Assembly (NCBI GenBank): GCA_025352345.1
Contig: JANXTP010000148.1
Location: 1 to 22,179 of the forward strand
Reading direction: 5' to 3'
DNA length: 22,179 bases
Source: Burkholderiales bacterium
GTDB lineage: Bacteria; Pseudomonadota; Gammaproteobacteria; Burkholderiales; Burkholderiaceae_C
Part shown: positions 1-8,264 of the stretch, piece after piece
Layout of the letters: each line of letters starts with the position of its first letter
Position numbering within the stretch: the first letter of the stretch is position 1
Program-made: the position numbers and the translations under genes
Notes under the pieces: model-generated
Seen by the model: only the letters and a program-made list of their open reading frames with translations
Told to the model about the DNA's origin: nothing
Database searches by the model: none

Positions 1-80
1 GCCGGCCCCGCCCAAAGTGGATTGCTTGGCGCCAAGTGCATGTCCGGCGATTAGCATCGACGGGAGCGCGCCTTCGTTGA

Positions 81-563
81 CGCGGACCTTTACTGGCTTC
101 GCGGACCCGGGCATTTTTCGCGACCCCGTGGTGGCCGATCGGCATCCATACCCAGCTGTTTGCGGCAGCCGCCATGATGCTGGGCTATCAGGCCGTGCTG
201 TTTGCCATGGGTGCGGTGCTGGCCCGCCACCATGCGCAATTGGCGGCGCCCGACCCGAGCGAGCAGATCATTCGCCGCATGGCCAGTGGTCCAACGCTGC
301 CCGTGGCCGGCGGCGTAGCCACCATCACCGGGCTGGCGCTGTGTGTGGGCCTGACGCTCGAGTGGGGGCAATCGGGTTTCGGCGCGCTGAACCCAGAGTC
401 CGCCATGCGGCAGATCATTCCCGGCGTCGCACTGCTGCTGATGGGAACACAGTCGGTGCTGGCGTCCGTGTTCTTTGCCGCGATGCGAAGCGCCTTTGAT
501 GCCAGCCGGCCGCTGCCCGCATCGGGCCGACTCCGCGTGGGCTGGCCGAGCAGCGACACATGA
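81..563 (+). CDS. C-terminal part of a GT2 family glycosyltransferase (5' end missing or broken)
   Basis: The reading frame is clear from about position 140. It gives two membrane segments separated by a short soluble stretch, around the residues IHTQLFAAAAMMLGYQ and MRQIIPGVALLLMGTQ. This pattern is typical of the C-terminal membrane domain of GT2 proteins that work on lipid carriers at the inner membrane. The catalytic GT-A domain would lie upstream of the window. An in-frame TGA at 78-80 closes the frame on the 5' side, and no frame from 1 to 120 gives the hydrophobic helix expected there, so the gene may be frameshifted or rearranged at this point. The first in-frame ATG is at 174, inside a membrane helix, so it is not a natural start. 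The stop (561-563) overlaps the next ATG as ATGA, which suggests translational coupling. The family call is by pattern recognition only. Confidence 0.55.
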   Translation, partial: RGPLLASRTRAFFATPWWPIGIHTQLFAAAAMMLGYQAVLFAMGAVLARHHAQLAAPDPSEQIIRRMASGPTLPVAGGVATITGLALCVGLTLEWGQSGFGALNPESAMRQIIPGVALLLMGTQSVLASVFFAAMRSAFDASRPLPASGRLRVGWPSSDT

Positions 564-1303
564 GTCGCCGCCATTGGTTGGAACTGTTGGCGGTCACCCT
601 GCTGGCAGCGCTTGCAGCAGCCAGCCTTCCGCTGATGAACGGGCACCTGGGGTGGAGCTGGGACGCCATCAACCACCAGATTTACCTGGGCATGACGGCA
701 GAGCACCCACGCTGGCATCTGGACGTGCTGGCCGCCAGCGGGCAGAGCTACCAGTACCCGTACCTCTACTGGCCCGTCTACCGCATGGCCTTGCTCGACG
801 CCCAGGGTGCATGGGTTGCCGCGGCCTGGGCTGCTTCACAGGCGGTTTGTGTGATGCCACCCGTGTGGCTGGCGGCATACCGGCTGTTGCCCCAAGAACG
901 TGGTGCAACGGAGGTAGCGGCCGAACGCGTGGCTGCCTGCGTGCTTTCCTCGATGAGCGTCGTGCTGTGGGCTTCACTGCAAACGACGGCGAACGACCTG
1001 TTGGCTGCGACGCCGCTGCTTTGGGCGGTGGCCATCGCACTGAAGCCGGCTGCCAGCGACCGACGACTGCTGGTGATGGGGGCGATGTTCGGAGTGTCTG
1101 TAGCCTTCAAGTTGTCCAACGCGATCTTCGCGCCGCTGCTGCTGCTGTGGTGGTTCGAAACCCGGGCACCCTACCTGTCGCCACGCAGAGGTTTGTGCCT
1201 GTGGGGCGGCGCTGCCATCGGCTTTCTGGTGGTGTACGCGCCGTGGGGGATGCAGTTGTGGACGAACATGGGTCATCCGCTGTACCCGCTCATGGGCCAC
1301 TGA
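560..1303 (+). CDS. N-terminal half of a polytopic GT-C-like membrane protein, ended by an in-frame TGA
   Basis: This 247-residue product starts at the ATG that overlaps the stop of the upstream GT2 gene. It has a first membrane helix at about residues 7-25. A periplasmic-loop region follows, with WDAINHQIYLG and the sequence QSYQYPYLYWPVY, which resembles the luminal loop of GT-C/GT87-like membrane glycosyltransferases. Several more hydrophobic helices come after it. It ends at GHPLYPLMGH, just where such proteins usually continue with a short aromatic SPY-type segment and further helices. The continuation is present in the same frame after the TGA at 1301-1303. This is therefore best read as the first half of one protein of about 650 codons carrying a nonsense codon. 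The substrate is unknown. Confidence 0.6.
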   Translation: MSRRHWLELLAVTLLAALAAASLPLMNGHLGWSWDAINHQIYLGMTAEHPRWHLDVLAASGQSYQYPYLYWPVYRMALLDAQGAWVAAAWAASQAVCVMPPVWLAAYRLLPQERGATEVAAERVAACVLSSMSVVLWASLQTTANDLLAATPLLWAVAIALKPAASDRRLLVMGAMFGVSVAFKLSNAIFAPLLLLWWFETRAPYLSPRRGLCLWGGAAIGFLVVYAPWGMQLWTNMGHPLYPLMGH

Positions 1304-1321
1304 TCCTTTAGCCCCTATCAC

Positions 1322-2512
1322 ATGGACCGCTTCACGCCAGACGTGTTTCTCGAGTGGCTGCTCCGGCCCTTCCTGATGGCCGACCCGTCGGCTTTCCTGT
1401 ACGTGGAATTCATGGCGCCCGACCTGCGCCCGGCGCTCCTGATGGCCATGCTCTTCGTCGGGGCCATCTTCGGTTCGCTGAAGGGGCGGCTGACTGCTGA
1501 AACGTGGCGGCTGCTGATGGCCTTTTGGCTGAGCTTCTATTTGTGGACCTTCGTCATCGGGAACGGCCGCTATTTCCTTTCGGCGCTGCTGCTGCTCGGC
1601 CCGCTGATCATGCTGGCGTGGCGCGGCTTGCCGGGCACGAGGCCATTTCGCTGGGCCACGCTGGTGCTGATCGGCGGGCTTCAGGCGGCAGCGCTTGCCA
1701 GCACCTACAAGCCAGATGTGTGGGGCCGAGCCGCCTGGGTCAGTGGGCCAGGGATTGATATCGAGGAGTCCCCGCTGCGTCACCGTCCGGCGGTCTTCAT
1801 CATGGCGAGCGTCAACGCCTACTCCGTCCTGGTGCCACGGTTTCATCCCGACTCGCGATGGGCTCAGCTGGTTGGGCAGCGCGACATTTCCCCAGCAGCG
1901 CACGAGTATGCGTCCGTCGTGGAACTGCTCTCGAGTACGCTGCCCAAGCTGCTGGTCATCCCGATTCCGGGCGGCTGGTCGGACAAGGACAACCAGCCCG
2001 ATGCTGAACTGCGCAAGCTTCTGGGACAGTCGCTGACTACCTACGGGCTGGCCCTGAACGGACAGCCCTGCACGGTGCTGAGGTCAACCCTGCCTAGCGT
2101 CAGTGGGGGCATGGCCATGACCGCTCAGCCAGGCACGGTGCCGAAGGAGCCGGAGCGAGGGTTCTGGTTCTGCCCGATGAGTTACTCCGACGCTGACCGC
2201 GTCGCTGCAATCGCAAAGCCGCCGCCAGCATCGCAGTGGTCAGACGTTTTCGAAGCGGTCGAACGACGATGCCCGAGGTTTTTCCCACCAGGCAGCGGTG
2301 TGACCCGCGAGTTCGAAGGAATGGCCAGTCGTTGGTACCCCGGCATGGACACGCTGATCAGCGTGCGGGGCCCAGACGACGTCACCTACAAATACTTTCG
2401 CGCACTCAACCATCGATCCATCGGCAGCGTCGCCGATATTCGCGCAGGGAAGTTCGTGGTTCAGTGCGACAAGCCCCCTGGTCGCTACCGGATGCCATGG
2501 AGCGAGGAATGA
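1322..2512 (+). CDS. C-terminal half of the same interrupted GT-C-like membrane protein
   Basis: This frame (396 residues from the ATG at 1322) is the direct continuation of the frame that ends at 1303. Codons 1304-1321 read SFSPYH without a stop. No ribosome binding site is visible before the ATG at 1322, so independent translation is doubtful. The first 120 or so residues contain about four membrane helices. The remainder, from about residue 130, is a soluble, Trp/Pro-rich domain likely to face the periplasm. I cannot assign a substrate. A shared frame, matching topology and a missing translation start together suggest a single ancestral gene, now a pseudogene unless the TGA is read through or is a sequencing error. 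Confidence 0.55.
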   Translation: MDRFTPDVFLEWLLRPFLMADPSAFLYVEFMAPDLRPALLMAMLFVGAIFGSLKGRLTAETWRLLMAFWLSFYLWTFVIGNGRYFLSALLLLGPLIMLAWRGLPGTRPFRWATLVLIGGLQAAALASTYKPDVWGRAAWVSGPGIDIEESPLRHRPAVFIMASVNAYSVLVPRFHPDSRWAQLVGQRDISPAAHEYASVVELLSSTLPKLLVIPIPGGWSDKDNQPDAELRKLLGQSLTTYGLALNGQPCTVLRSTLPSVSGGMAMTAQPGTVPKEPERGFWFCPMSYSDADRVAAIAKPPPASQWSDVFEAVERRCPRFFPPGSGVTREFEGMASRWYPGMDTLISVRGPDDVTYKYFRALNHRSIGSVADIRAGKFVVQCDKPPGRYRMPWSEE

Positions 2513-2552
2513 TCGCTTGCAGCCATGCAGTGTTGAAGCCAACCCAAACGGC

Positions 2553-3683
2553 ATGCAGATTGTTCTGGTGACCCACTTCTATCCGGCGCATCGGGGCGGG
2601 GTGGAAATCGTCGCTGGACAACTGGCCGCGCGCATGGCCGCAGCCGGCTGCACGGTGGTCTGGTGCGCCAGCGATACCGACGAACCGCCAGAACTGGACG
2701 GCGTGCGATGCGTGCCGATGCGAACGTTCAACGGCATCGAACGCCTGAGCGGGATGCCTTACCCCTTGTGGAGTCCGGCATCGTTGGCGCAACTCAGCCG
2801 GCTCGTCAAAGCCTGCGATGCCCTGCACTTGCATGACTGCATCTACGCAAGCAGCCTCGCCGCTGCATGGCTGGCGCGAAGGCACCGCAAGCGATTCGTG
2901 GTGACGCAGCACATCGGCCAGAGGCCTCTTCCACCATTGCTGCGACCGCTGTTGGGGGCTGCCAATCGGCTGGGTGCGTGGTCAGCGCTCAGGCCCGCAG
3001 CCGGAGTCGCCTTCATCAGCCCGGTCGTCAGAACTTACTTCGAGTCTTTGCTCGGCCTAGTGCCGACGTTCCACCACGTTCCCAATGGCGTCGACACGAC
3101 CCTGTTTTGCCCGTCGCTCAATGAGCCGGCTTCGGAACGCGCCGCACTGGGGTTCGACCCACTGCGACCTTTGATCCTGTTCGTGGGCCGCTTCGTCGCT
3201 GTCAAGCGCCTGTCCATCGTGCGCGCGATGGCCGCTTTGCGACCGGATTGGCAGTGGTGCCTGATCGGCCAGGGCCCGGAGGATCCAGCAGGCTGGGGAC
3301 TCCCAAATGTGCGTGTACTGGGGCCCATGCCACAGGCCGGATTGGTGAGCTACTACCGCGCGGCCGACTTGCTGGTCCTGCCAAGTGAATCCGAAGGCTT
3401 CCCGCTGGTGGTGCAAGAAGCCATGGCGTGCGGGCTGCCCGCGTGTATGACGGCCAAGATCGCAGCAGGCTCTACAGCCCCACACGACTTGTGGGTAGAA
3501 CTGACTGACAGACTTGGTCACGAAGCACAGCTCGGCATCGCCGCCATCGACCTTTCTTTGGCACGCCCGACGGCCGAATTGATGGCTCAGCGACGAGACT
3601 GCGCCGCCTTTGCAGCGCGCGCCTGGAGTTGGGATGCGGCCGCCATCGCACACATGCAGTGGTTACGGGGGTGCCCAACATGA
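2553..3683 (+). CDS. GT4 family glycosyltransferase
   Basis: This 376-residue cytoplasmic protein has the GT-B fold layout. The N-terminal domain opens with MQIVLVTHFYPAHRGGVE, where the glycine-rich loop contacts the acceptor. The C-terminal domain opens at LILFVGRFVAVKR. The family EX7E motif is seen as E281 and E289 in SESEGFPLVVQEAMACG, which binds the nucleotide-sugar donor. Family knowledge predicts a retaining sugar transfer, probably onto a lipid-linked oligosaccharide. The ATG at 2553 was chosen because the family N-terminus begins exactly there; a TTG at 2517 in the same frame would add 12 unlikely residues. It lies 40 nt after the interrupted GT-C gene. Its stop overlaps the next start as ATGA, so it is likely co-transcribed with the flippase. 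The donor and acceptor sugars cannot be told from sequence. Confidence 0.88.
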   Translation: MQIVLVTHFYPAHRGGVEIVAGQLAARMAAAGCTVVWCASDTDEPPELDGVRCVPMRTFNGIERLSGMPYPLWSPASLAQLSRLVKACDALHLHDCIYASSLAAAWLARRHRKRFVVTQHIGQRPLPPLLRPLLGAANRLGAWSALRPAAGVAFISPVVRTYFESLLGLVPTFHHVPNGVDTTLFCPSLNEPASERAALGFDPLRPLILFVGRFVAVKRLSIVRAMAALRPDWQWCLIGQGPEDPAGWGLPNVRVLGPMPQAGLVSYYRAADLLVLPSESEGFPLVVQEAMACGLPACMTAKIAAGSTAPHDLWVELTDRLGHEAQLGIAAIDLSLARPTAELMAQRRDCAAFAARAWSWDAAAIAHMQWLRGCPT

Positions 3684-5038
3684 CCCGCACCGAGCACGGC
3701 GCAGGCCCGCAGAGCTCGCCGCTTGCCATGCCCAACCAGTCCGCCGCAGCAAGCAGCCAGCTTGCCCGAAGCATGCTCGTAGTGAGCATGCTTGCAGCGC
3801 TGACCGGCGTCGCGCGCGTCGCTCAGGACGCTGCGATCGCATGGCGGCACGGCACCGACCCCGTAGTGGACGCCTACTACCTGCTACTCGCCGTCGTCGG
3901 TTGGCCGCTGGCGATAGCCCTGTCAACGCTCACCCTCCTCGCGGCACCGGCAGAGGCATCCTTGCGTCGAGTAAGCCCAGCTGAGGCGATGCAATTCCGC
4001 GGCGAGTTGCTGGGCGCCATGCTGTTGACGGCGGCACTTGCGTTTCCATTGAGTTGGCTCACGCTGTATGCCGTGGCGGTGGGAAGCTGGAGTGGCCTGG
4101 CTCCGGCTGCAGCAAAGGCAGCTGAAGACGGCTTAAGTGCGTTCGTCGCAGCGGTGCCATTAGGGCTGATCGGGGCACTTTTGGCGGCATGGCTTATCTC
4201 CACAGGTCGACATGTGCTCACACTGCTTGAAGCACTGCCGCCGCTGGTGCTGATCGTTGCCCTCGGCCTGTTCCACGGAACGTGGCTGTTCTGGGGAACG
4301 ACGGCTGGCATTGCCTTGCAGGTGGTCGCCATGGCGGTCGTGCTGCACAGGGCAGGCGAACTTCCGTTGCCGCGGATCAACTTCCATTCGCCCGGTTGGC
4401 AGCTTTTTGGTCGGGGGGCGATTGTTTTGCTTGCCGGGCAGGTCCTGTTCGCGCTGACACCGCTGGTGGATCCGTTCTTCGCCGCGCGGCTCGGCGATGG
4501 CAACGTTGCTGCACTTGGTTTTGCGAACCGCTTGATCCTGGGCGTGCAGGGGCTGGTCGGTATTGCGATACAGCGTGCGGGTCTGCCGCTGCTGTCGAAG
4601 CTCGCCGCGCACTCGCCGAGCGAGGCGCGTCACATCGCCCAAGGTTGGGCATTGAAAGCGGGGTTGGCCGGGGTGGTCATCGCGGTGGCCGTTGTTGCGC
4701 TCGCCGACACATTGGTAGCGATCCTCTACGAGCGCGGGAACTTCACTGCAGCAGATCGTGGTCAGGTGGAGTCACTGCTGCGTTGGGGCATGCTCCAAAT
4801 GCCGCTATTCCTGAGTGGTCTTGTTTTGGCCAGCGCAGTCGTCGCATTGCGCGGTGGTCCTGCGCTGGCTTTGGCATCGGGAGTCGGCTTGGCGTCGAAG
4901 CTCATCTTGAGCGCCGTGCTCACCGACACCGTCGGTCTTGCCGGCCTGCAAATTGCCACTGCCGGTATGTACGGCATCACGACAGTGATGTTGTGGGCGG
5001 CTCTGCGGAGGACTACTGATGCGAGCGAGCGCAAATAG
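3680..5038 (+). CDS. MurJ/MviN family lipid-linked glycan flippase
   Basis: The 452-residue product is almost entirely hydrophobic, with about 12 predicted membrane helices, and carries the segment LYERGNFTAADRGQV that is characteristic of MurJ/MviN proteins. Members flip undecaprenyl-linked precursors across the inner membrane. It is somewhat shorter than a typical housekeeping MurJ (about 510 residues) and sits among glycosyltransferases. It is therefore more likely a locus-specific flippase for the local oligosaccharide, used in place of a Wzx, than the essential lipid II flippase; that is inference. The ATG at 3680 overlaps the preceding stop by 4 nt (ATGA), which decides the start over an in-frame upstream codon at 3629. 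The gene ends 24 nt from the convergent FkbM gene. Confidence 0.82.
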   Translation: MTRTEHGAGPQSSPLAMPNQSAAASSQLARSMLVVSMLAALTGVARVAQDAAIAWRHGTDPVVDAYYLLLAVVGWPLAIALSTLTLLAAPAEASLRRVSPAEAMQFRGELLGAMLLTAALAFPLSWLTLYAVAVGSWSGLAPAAAKAAEDGLSAFVAAVPLGLIGALLAAWLISTGRHVLTLLEALPPLVLIVALGLFHGTWLFWGTTAGIALQVVAMAVVLHRAGELPLPRINFHSPGWQLFGRGAIVLLAGQVLFALTPLVDPFFAARLGDGNVAALGFANRLILGVQGLVGIAIQRAGLPLLSKLAAHSPSEARHIAQGWALKAGLAGVVIAVAVVALADTLVAILYERGNFTAADRGQVESLLRWGMLQMPLFLSGLVLASAVVALRGGPALALASGVGLASKLILSAVLTDTVGLAGLQIATAGMYGITTVMLWAALRRTTDASERK

Positions 5039-5062
5039 TTCAGGGCTCTCGCGGCTTGTATT

Positions 5063-5992
5063 TCAAGCTGATGTCTTCCTGTCTACCTTGGCTTGATCGG
5101 CATCCGCCGGAACAGCGATGATCATTTCGTAGAAGCTTGGCGCAAATCGCTGCATTTCGACTGTCTCCATACGGAACCCCCTCCACAGCGCCAGCAGGTT
5201 CGGCCAGATATGGGTCAGCAAACCTTCAGATCGGGAAGACGGCACCCGCTCGACGCTGAAGAATCGCGAGTAGCCCATGCCGCGTAGAGTTTCGATGACT
5301 GGAGAGGTTCCATCATGAAAGTCGGCAGACTGCTGCTCAAAGACGACACACGGTGTGTCTCTGCGCAGCAATCGGGCCATACCGCGGACAGCCTGAAGCT
5401 CATGGCCCTCGACGTCAATCTTCACCAAGGAAACGGGGTGGTCAGTCCGAATGACGTCGTCGAGGACGCACGCCTGCACCTCAATAACCCCCGCTCCATC
5501 ACGGGCCTTCTGCTTGGCATCCACTACATGAGACGCACCCACATTGATGGCCTCTACCTGAAAGCGCAGAGTACGGGCTTCGTCCGAGGCCGCGAACAGG
5601 TGAGACTTCATATGCGGATAGGGCTCTAAATTGAACTCCAGCAGTTTGAAGGTTCGAGGATTGGCCTCCACAGCGTGCACCTCATCGAACAGGTCCTGCA
5701 GGTAGACGCTGTGGTTGCCGACGTTGGCGCCTATATCCAACATGGCACCACCGCGCCCGCGCCAGGCCATAACAAACTGCCGCAGCACCGTGAGTTGCTC
5801 CGATTCCCACCAGCCATCAATGTTGATCGCCTGACCGATCATGTCGTGTGCATAAACGGCCAACTGTGGATGCCCTTGGCGGCGCCGTTTGGCAATTCGC
5901 TTCATCAGCACTTCGTGAAGCAGTAGGCTGCCGACCAAGCGCCGAAACGCGTGTGCGCGGCCCAAGTTGCAGCTAATGGGTTCGGCTTTCAT
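5063..5992 (-). CDS. FkbM family SAM-dependent methyltransferase
   Basis: This 309-residue protein has the Rossmann-type SAM-binding motif LDIGANVGNHS (D86 to G92) followed by the acidic strand end HAVEANP. It also has the FkbM hallmark VKIDVEGHELQ, with D193. Family members O-methylate sugars or other small acceptors in polysaccharide, glycolipid and antibiotic pathways, so it probably decorates the glycan made by the neighbouring transferases. The start at 5992 is supported by GAGGTG a few bases upstream on the minus strand (coding-strand text GACGAGGTGAACCCC before ATG). The open frame continues to 6256, but that extension has no family similarity. The gene is convergent with the flippase and divergent from the next GT4, so it is transcribed alone. 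Confidence 0.87.
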   Translation of the reverse strand: MKAEPISCNLGRAHAFRRLVGSLLLHEVLMKRIAKRRRQGHPQLAVYAHDMIGQAINIDGWWESEQLTVLRQFVMAWRGRGGAMLDIGANVGNHSVYLQDLFDEVHAVEANPRTFKLLEFNLEPYPHMKSHLFAASDEARTLRFQVEAINVGASHVVDAKQKARDGAGVIEVQACVLDDVIRTDHPVSLVKIDVEGHELQAVRGMARLLRRDTPCVVFEQQSADFHDGTSPVIETLRGMGYSRFFSVERVPSSRSEGLLTHIWPNLLALWRGFRMETVEMQRFAPSFYEMIIAVPADADQAKVDRKTSA

Positions 5993-6275
5993 GGGGTTCA
6001 CCTCGTCGAGGACTCGGATTCTCGGACATGGTGCCCGTTGCATTGTTGAAGAGCCGCACATCTCGTGCAGTCCAACGACTCTCCGGCCGAGGCAGGTGTC
6101 ATCGAGAATGAGCGAAACAATTCCGCTGCACCGGGATTTTTGGCGAGCGCGTATGTGCCGAAACAATTTGGAGCCGAAGAACAGCGCGAATAGAGTTCCC
6201 TTGTCTGTCTCCGGCGCAGCCTTTGCCGCCCAGGCCTCGCCTGGCAGGCCATTCATACCTTTTCGCTAGCAATTT
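5993..6275. promoter_or_regulatory. Divergent intergenic region between the FkbM and GT4 genes
   Basis: This 283-nt stretch separates two divergently transcribed genes and must hold promoters for both. I see no convincing sigma-70 pair. A 10-nt direct repeat, CGAAACAATT, occurs at 6113-6122 and 6159-6168; the second copy lies within CCGAAACAATTTGG, which can fold into a short stem. A small hairpin (GGCCT/AGGCC) lies at about 6232-6249, shortly before the GT4 start. The minus strand is open across much of the region, but the ribosome binding site at the FkbM start argues that this part is non-coding. Confidence 0.4.
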
Positions 6276-7385
6276 ATGGCGACACATCGTTTGAGCATCT
6301 TTGCGCCCTCGCTTGCTGGGGGCGGTGCAGAGCGCGTGATGTGCCTGGTCGCTGGCGGTCTCGCTGCGCGGGGTGTGGACGTAACGCTCGTCCTCGGCCA
6401 AGCACGTGGCTCGTATCTGGCCGATGTTGACTCCAGGGTCCGAGTTGTTGACCTTGGCGCTTCGTCGATGCCTCAGGCGTTGTTGCCCTTGGTGCAGCAC
6501 CTTCGCAAGGCGCGCCCCACTGCACTGCTGGCGGCCATGAGCCACGCCAACGTGACGGCCGCATTGGCGCACTGCATCGCACGCTCGCACGCACGATTGA
6601 TCCTGAGCGAGCACGCTCATTTGGGCTCCGTATTGATGGCGTATCCCGGTTGGCGAATGCGCGCTACTGCCATGATGATGCGCTGGACTTACCCGCGGGC
6701 GGACCGAATCGTCAGCGTGTCCGACGGTGTGACAACGGATCTGCTCCAACGCATCCCACTCGATGCCATGCGCGTGGTGACGATCTACAACCCCGTGGTA
6801 GACGACACGCTGCGCGCACGCGCCAAGGCGCAGCCGGCCTGTACGTGGCTTTCAGCCCGTGCGCCAGGCGATCCGCCGGTTGTGCTGGCCGCTGGTCGCC
6901 TAGTCCCGCAAAAGGACTTTGCGACCTTGATAGAGGCCTTCGCGCTGCTCAGGCGAGCGAGACCCGCGCGCCTGCTGATACTGGGTGAGGGCGGCTTACG
7001 CGCTCCGTTGACAGCGCAAGTCGCGAGGCTTGGTTTGCAGAACGATGTCGCACTTCCCGGGTTCGAGCCCAACCCCTTTTCGGCCATGCGCGCCGCGCAG
7101 CTATTCGTGCTGCCTTCGCGCTTCGAGGGCTTGGGGTGTGTCTTGATTGAAGCGATGGCATGCGGCACGCCGGTGGTCAGTACCGATTGCCCCAGTGGCC
7201 CGCGCGAGGTGCTGGAAGGTGGTCGATGGGGCCGTCTCGTGCCGGTGGGCGACGTCAAAGCGATGGCTGCTGCAATGGCTGCTGCGCTCGACGATCCCAG
7301 CCCGCCCAAGGTGAGCCTGCGGGCTGAAGATTTTTCCGTCGCGCGCGCCGTGGAGCGTTACGCCCACGAATTCGGTGTCACCTGA
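6276..7385 (+). CDS. GT4 family glycosyltransferase
   Basis: The 369-residue product begins with LSIFAPSLAGGGAERVM, the acceptor-side glycine loop of GT4 enzymes. The donor domain opens at VVLAAGRLVPQKDF, and the EX7E motif is present (E284 and E292 in FEGLGCVLIEAMACGTPVVS). The run STDCPSGPREVL after it is typical of GT4 enzymes acting on polysaccharide repeat units. It should transfer a sugar from a nucleotide donor to a lipid-linked acceptor on the cytoplasmic face of the inner membrane. The gene stands alone on the plus strand, with the divergent FkbM gene upstream and a convergent methyltransferase 12 nt downstream. No good ribosome binding site is seen before the ATG; the start rests on where the conserved N-terminus begins. 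Confidence 0.88.
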   Translation: MATHRLSIFAPSLAGGGAERVMCLVAGGLAARGVDVTLVLGQARGSYLADVDSRVRVVDLGASSMPQALLPLVQHLRKARPTALLAAMSHANVTAALAHCIARSHARLILSEHAHLGSVLMAYPGWRMRATAMMMRWTYPRADRIVSVSDGVTTDLLQRIPLDAMRVVTIYNPVVDDTLRARAKAQPACTWLSARAPGDPPVVLAAGRLVPQKDFATLIEAFALLRRARPARLLILGEGGLRAPLTAQVARLGLQNDVALPGFEPNPFSAMRAAQLFVLPSRFEGLGCVLIEAMACGTPVVSTDCPSGPREVLEGGRWGRLVPVGDVKAMAAAMAAALDDPSPPKVSLRAEDFSVARAVERYAHEFGVT

Positions 7386-7397
7386 TGCCGCCAAGCA

Positions 7398-8264
7398 TCA
7401 TTGCTGCAACGGCGCCTCTCGCGTGCGCTCGAACACGAACTCATTGCAAGCTCCAGTGCAGCCGGCGGTGGTCAGGGCACGCAGCTCGTAGCCGCGAGCC
7501 GCGAAGAATCCAAAGACCTGCTCAGGCTTAGCCACCTCGAATGGGTAACCGCCCAGCCAGTCGACCATGTCATGCCACAAGGACATCCCTCGATCGAGCT
7601 TGACGCGGCCAGTCAGTCGGCGATGTAGCCAGCGCAAGCCAATGAAATAGGGTGTGAAGGCGATGATGACCAGCAGACGCGTTAGCGCATTGCGGTTGTA
7701 TAGGCGCTTGACAGCTGTCCACCACCGGCTGATGCCGCCCTGGTCGTTGTAGATGGCGATGAACACACGGCCACCCAGCTGCACCAGTCGGCTTACGTTG
7801 TCCATGGCCGTCCACTGATCGCCGGTGTGATGCAGTACGCCCCAGCTATAGACGATGTCAAAGTGCCCCAGCGTGGCCAAGTACCCGGGATCCAGCACCG
7901 AGCCTTCTTCCACGCGCCACAGTGCGTCGTCTGCGGCTTCGCCGCTCTCGGCTTGGTGACGGCGGCGCAGTTCCTTTGTGCAAGCCACTGACTGCGGGTC
8001 GTAGTCGAAAGAATGCACCGTCGCACCCAGGCGCCGTGCCGCCAGACTGAAGAGGCCGCTGCCCGAGCCCGCATCGAGCACACGCAGGCCTTGGAGCGAG
8101 CGAAGGCCCAACATCTGCTGTAAGGACTGCTCTGCGGCCTGGATGCGCGCCGCATCGAGGTGCTGCAGAAAGTGCGCCCAGTTGGCGCCGAAACCAAAGC
8201 GTTCACCGGCCGCGGTTTCGGCAGCGTGCGACACCGCACTGGAGACCTTCACACCATCACTCAT
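7398..8264 (-). CDS. Class I SAM-dependent methyltransferase
   Basis: This 288-residue protein carries motif I as VLDAGSGSGLFS (D64 to G70), the acidic end of strand 2 as HSFDYDP, and the later segment FDIVYSWGVLHHTGD, which is common to small-molecule methyltransferases. The C-terminal third (around RWWTAVKRLYNR and a hydrophobic stretch near LLVIIAFTPYFIGLRWL) suggests contact with the membrane or a lipid-linked substrate. The ATG at 8264 overlaps the asparagine synthase stop as ATGA and has AGGAG about 10 nt upstream, which decides the start. It is the last gene of the minus-strand operon GT4, asparagine synthase, methyltransferase, so a glycan-modifying role is likely. The exact substrate is unknown. 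Confidence 0.85.
   Translation of the reverse strand: MSDGVKVSSAVSHAAETAAGERFGFGANWAHFLQHLDAARIQAAEQSLQQMLGLRSLQGLRVLDAGSGSGLFSLAARRLGATVHSFDYDPQSVACTKELRRRHQAESGEAADDALWRVEEGSVLDPGYLATLGHFDIVYSWGVLHHTGDQWTAMDNVSRLVQLGGRVFIAIYNDQGGISRWWTAVKRLYNRNALTRLLVIIAFTPYFIGLRWLHRRLTGRVKLDRGMSLWHDMVDWLGGYPFEVAKPEQVFGFFAARGYELRALTTAGCTGACNEFVFERTREAPLQQ

Noticed and set aside
1..120. Acyltransferase-like hexapeptide pattern spread over two frames (ISIDGSA and AFVDADLY)
   Set aside because: It needs two frame changes within about 60 nt, and the repeat is too short to support a beta-helix call.
1301..1303. TGA in the GT-C gene as a selenocysteine codon
   Set aside because: No selenoprotein is known in this family, no convincing SECIS-like hairpin was seen just after the TGA, and the position is in a membrane-protein loop with no redox motif.
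974..1903. Minus-strand open frame of 309 codons opposite the GT-C gene
   Set aside because: It has the Arg/Gln/His-rich make-up of an antisense shadow, and the plus-strand frames show membrane helices and family patterns.
5993..6256. N-terminal extension of the FkbM methyltransferase on the minus strand
   Set aside because: The frame is open, but a clear ribosome binding site precedes the ATG at 5992, and the extra residues show no family similarity or low-complexity signal.
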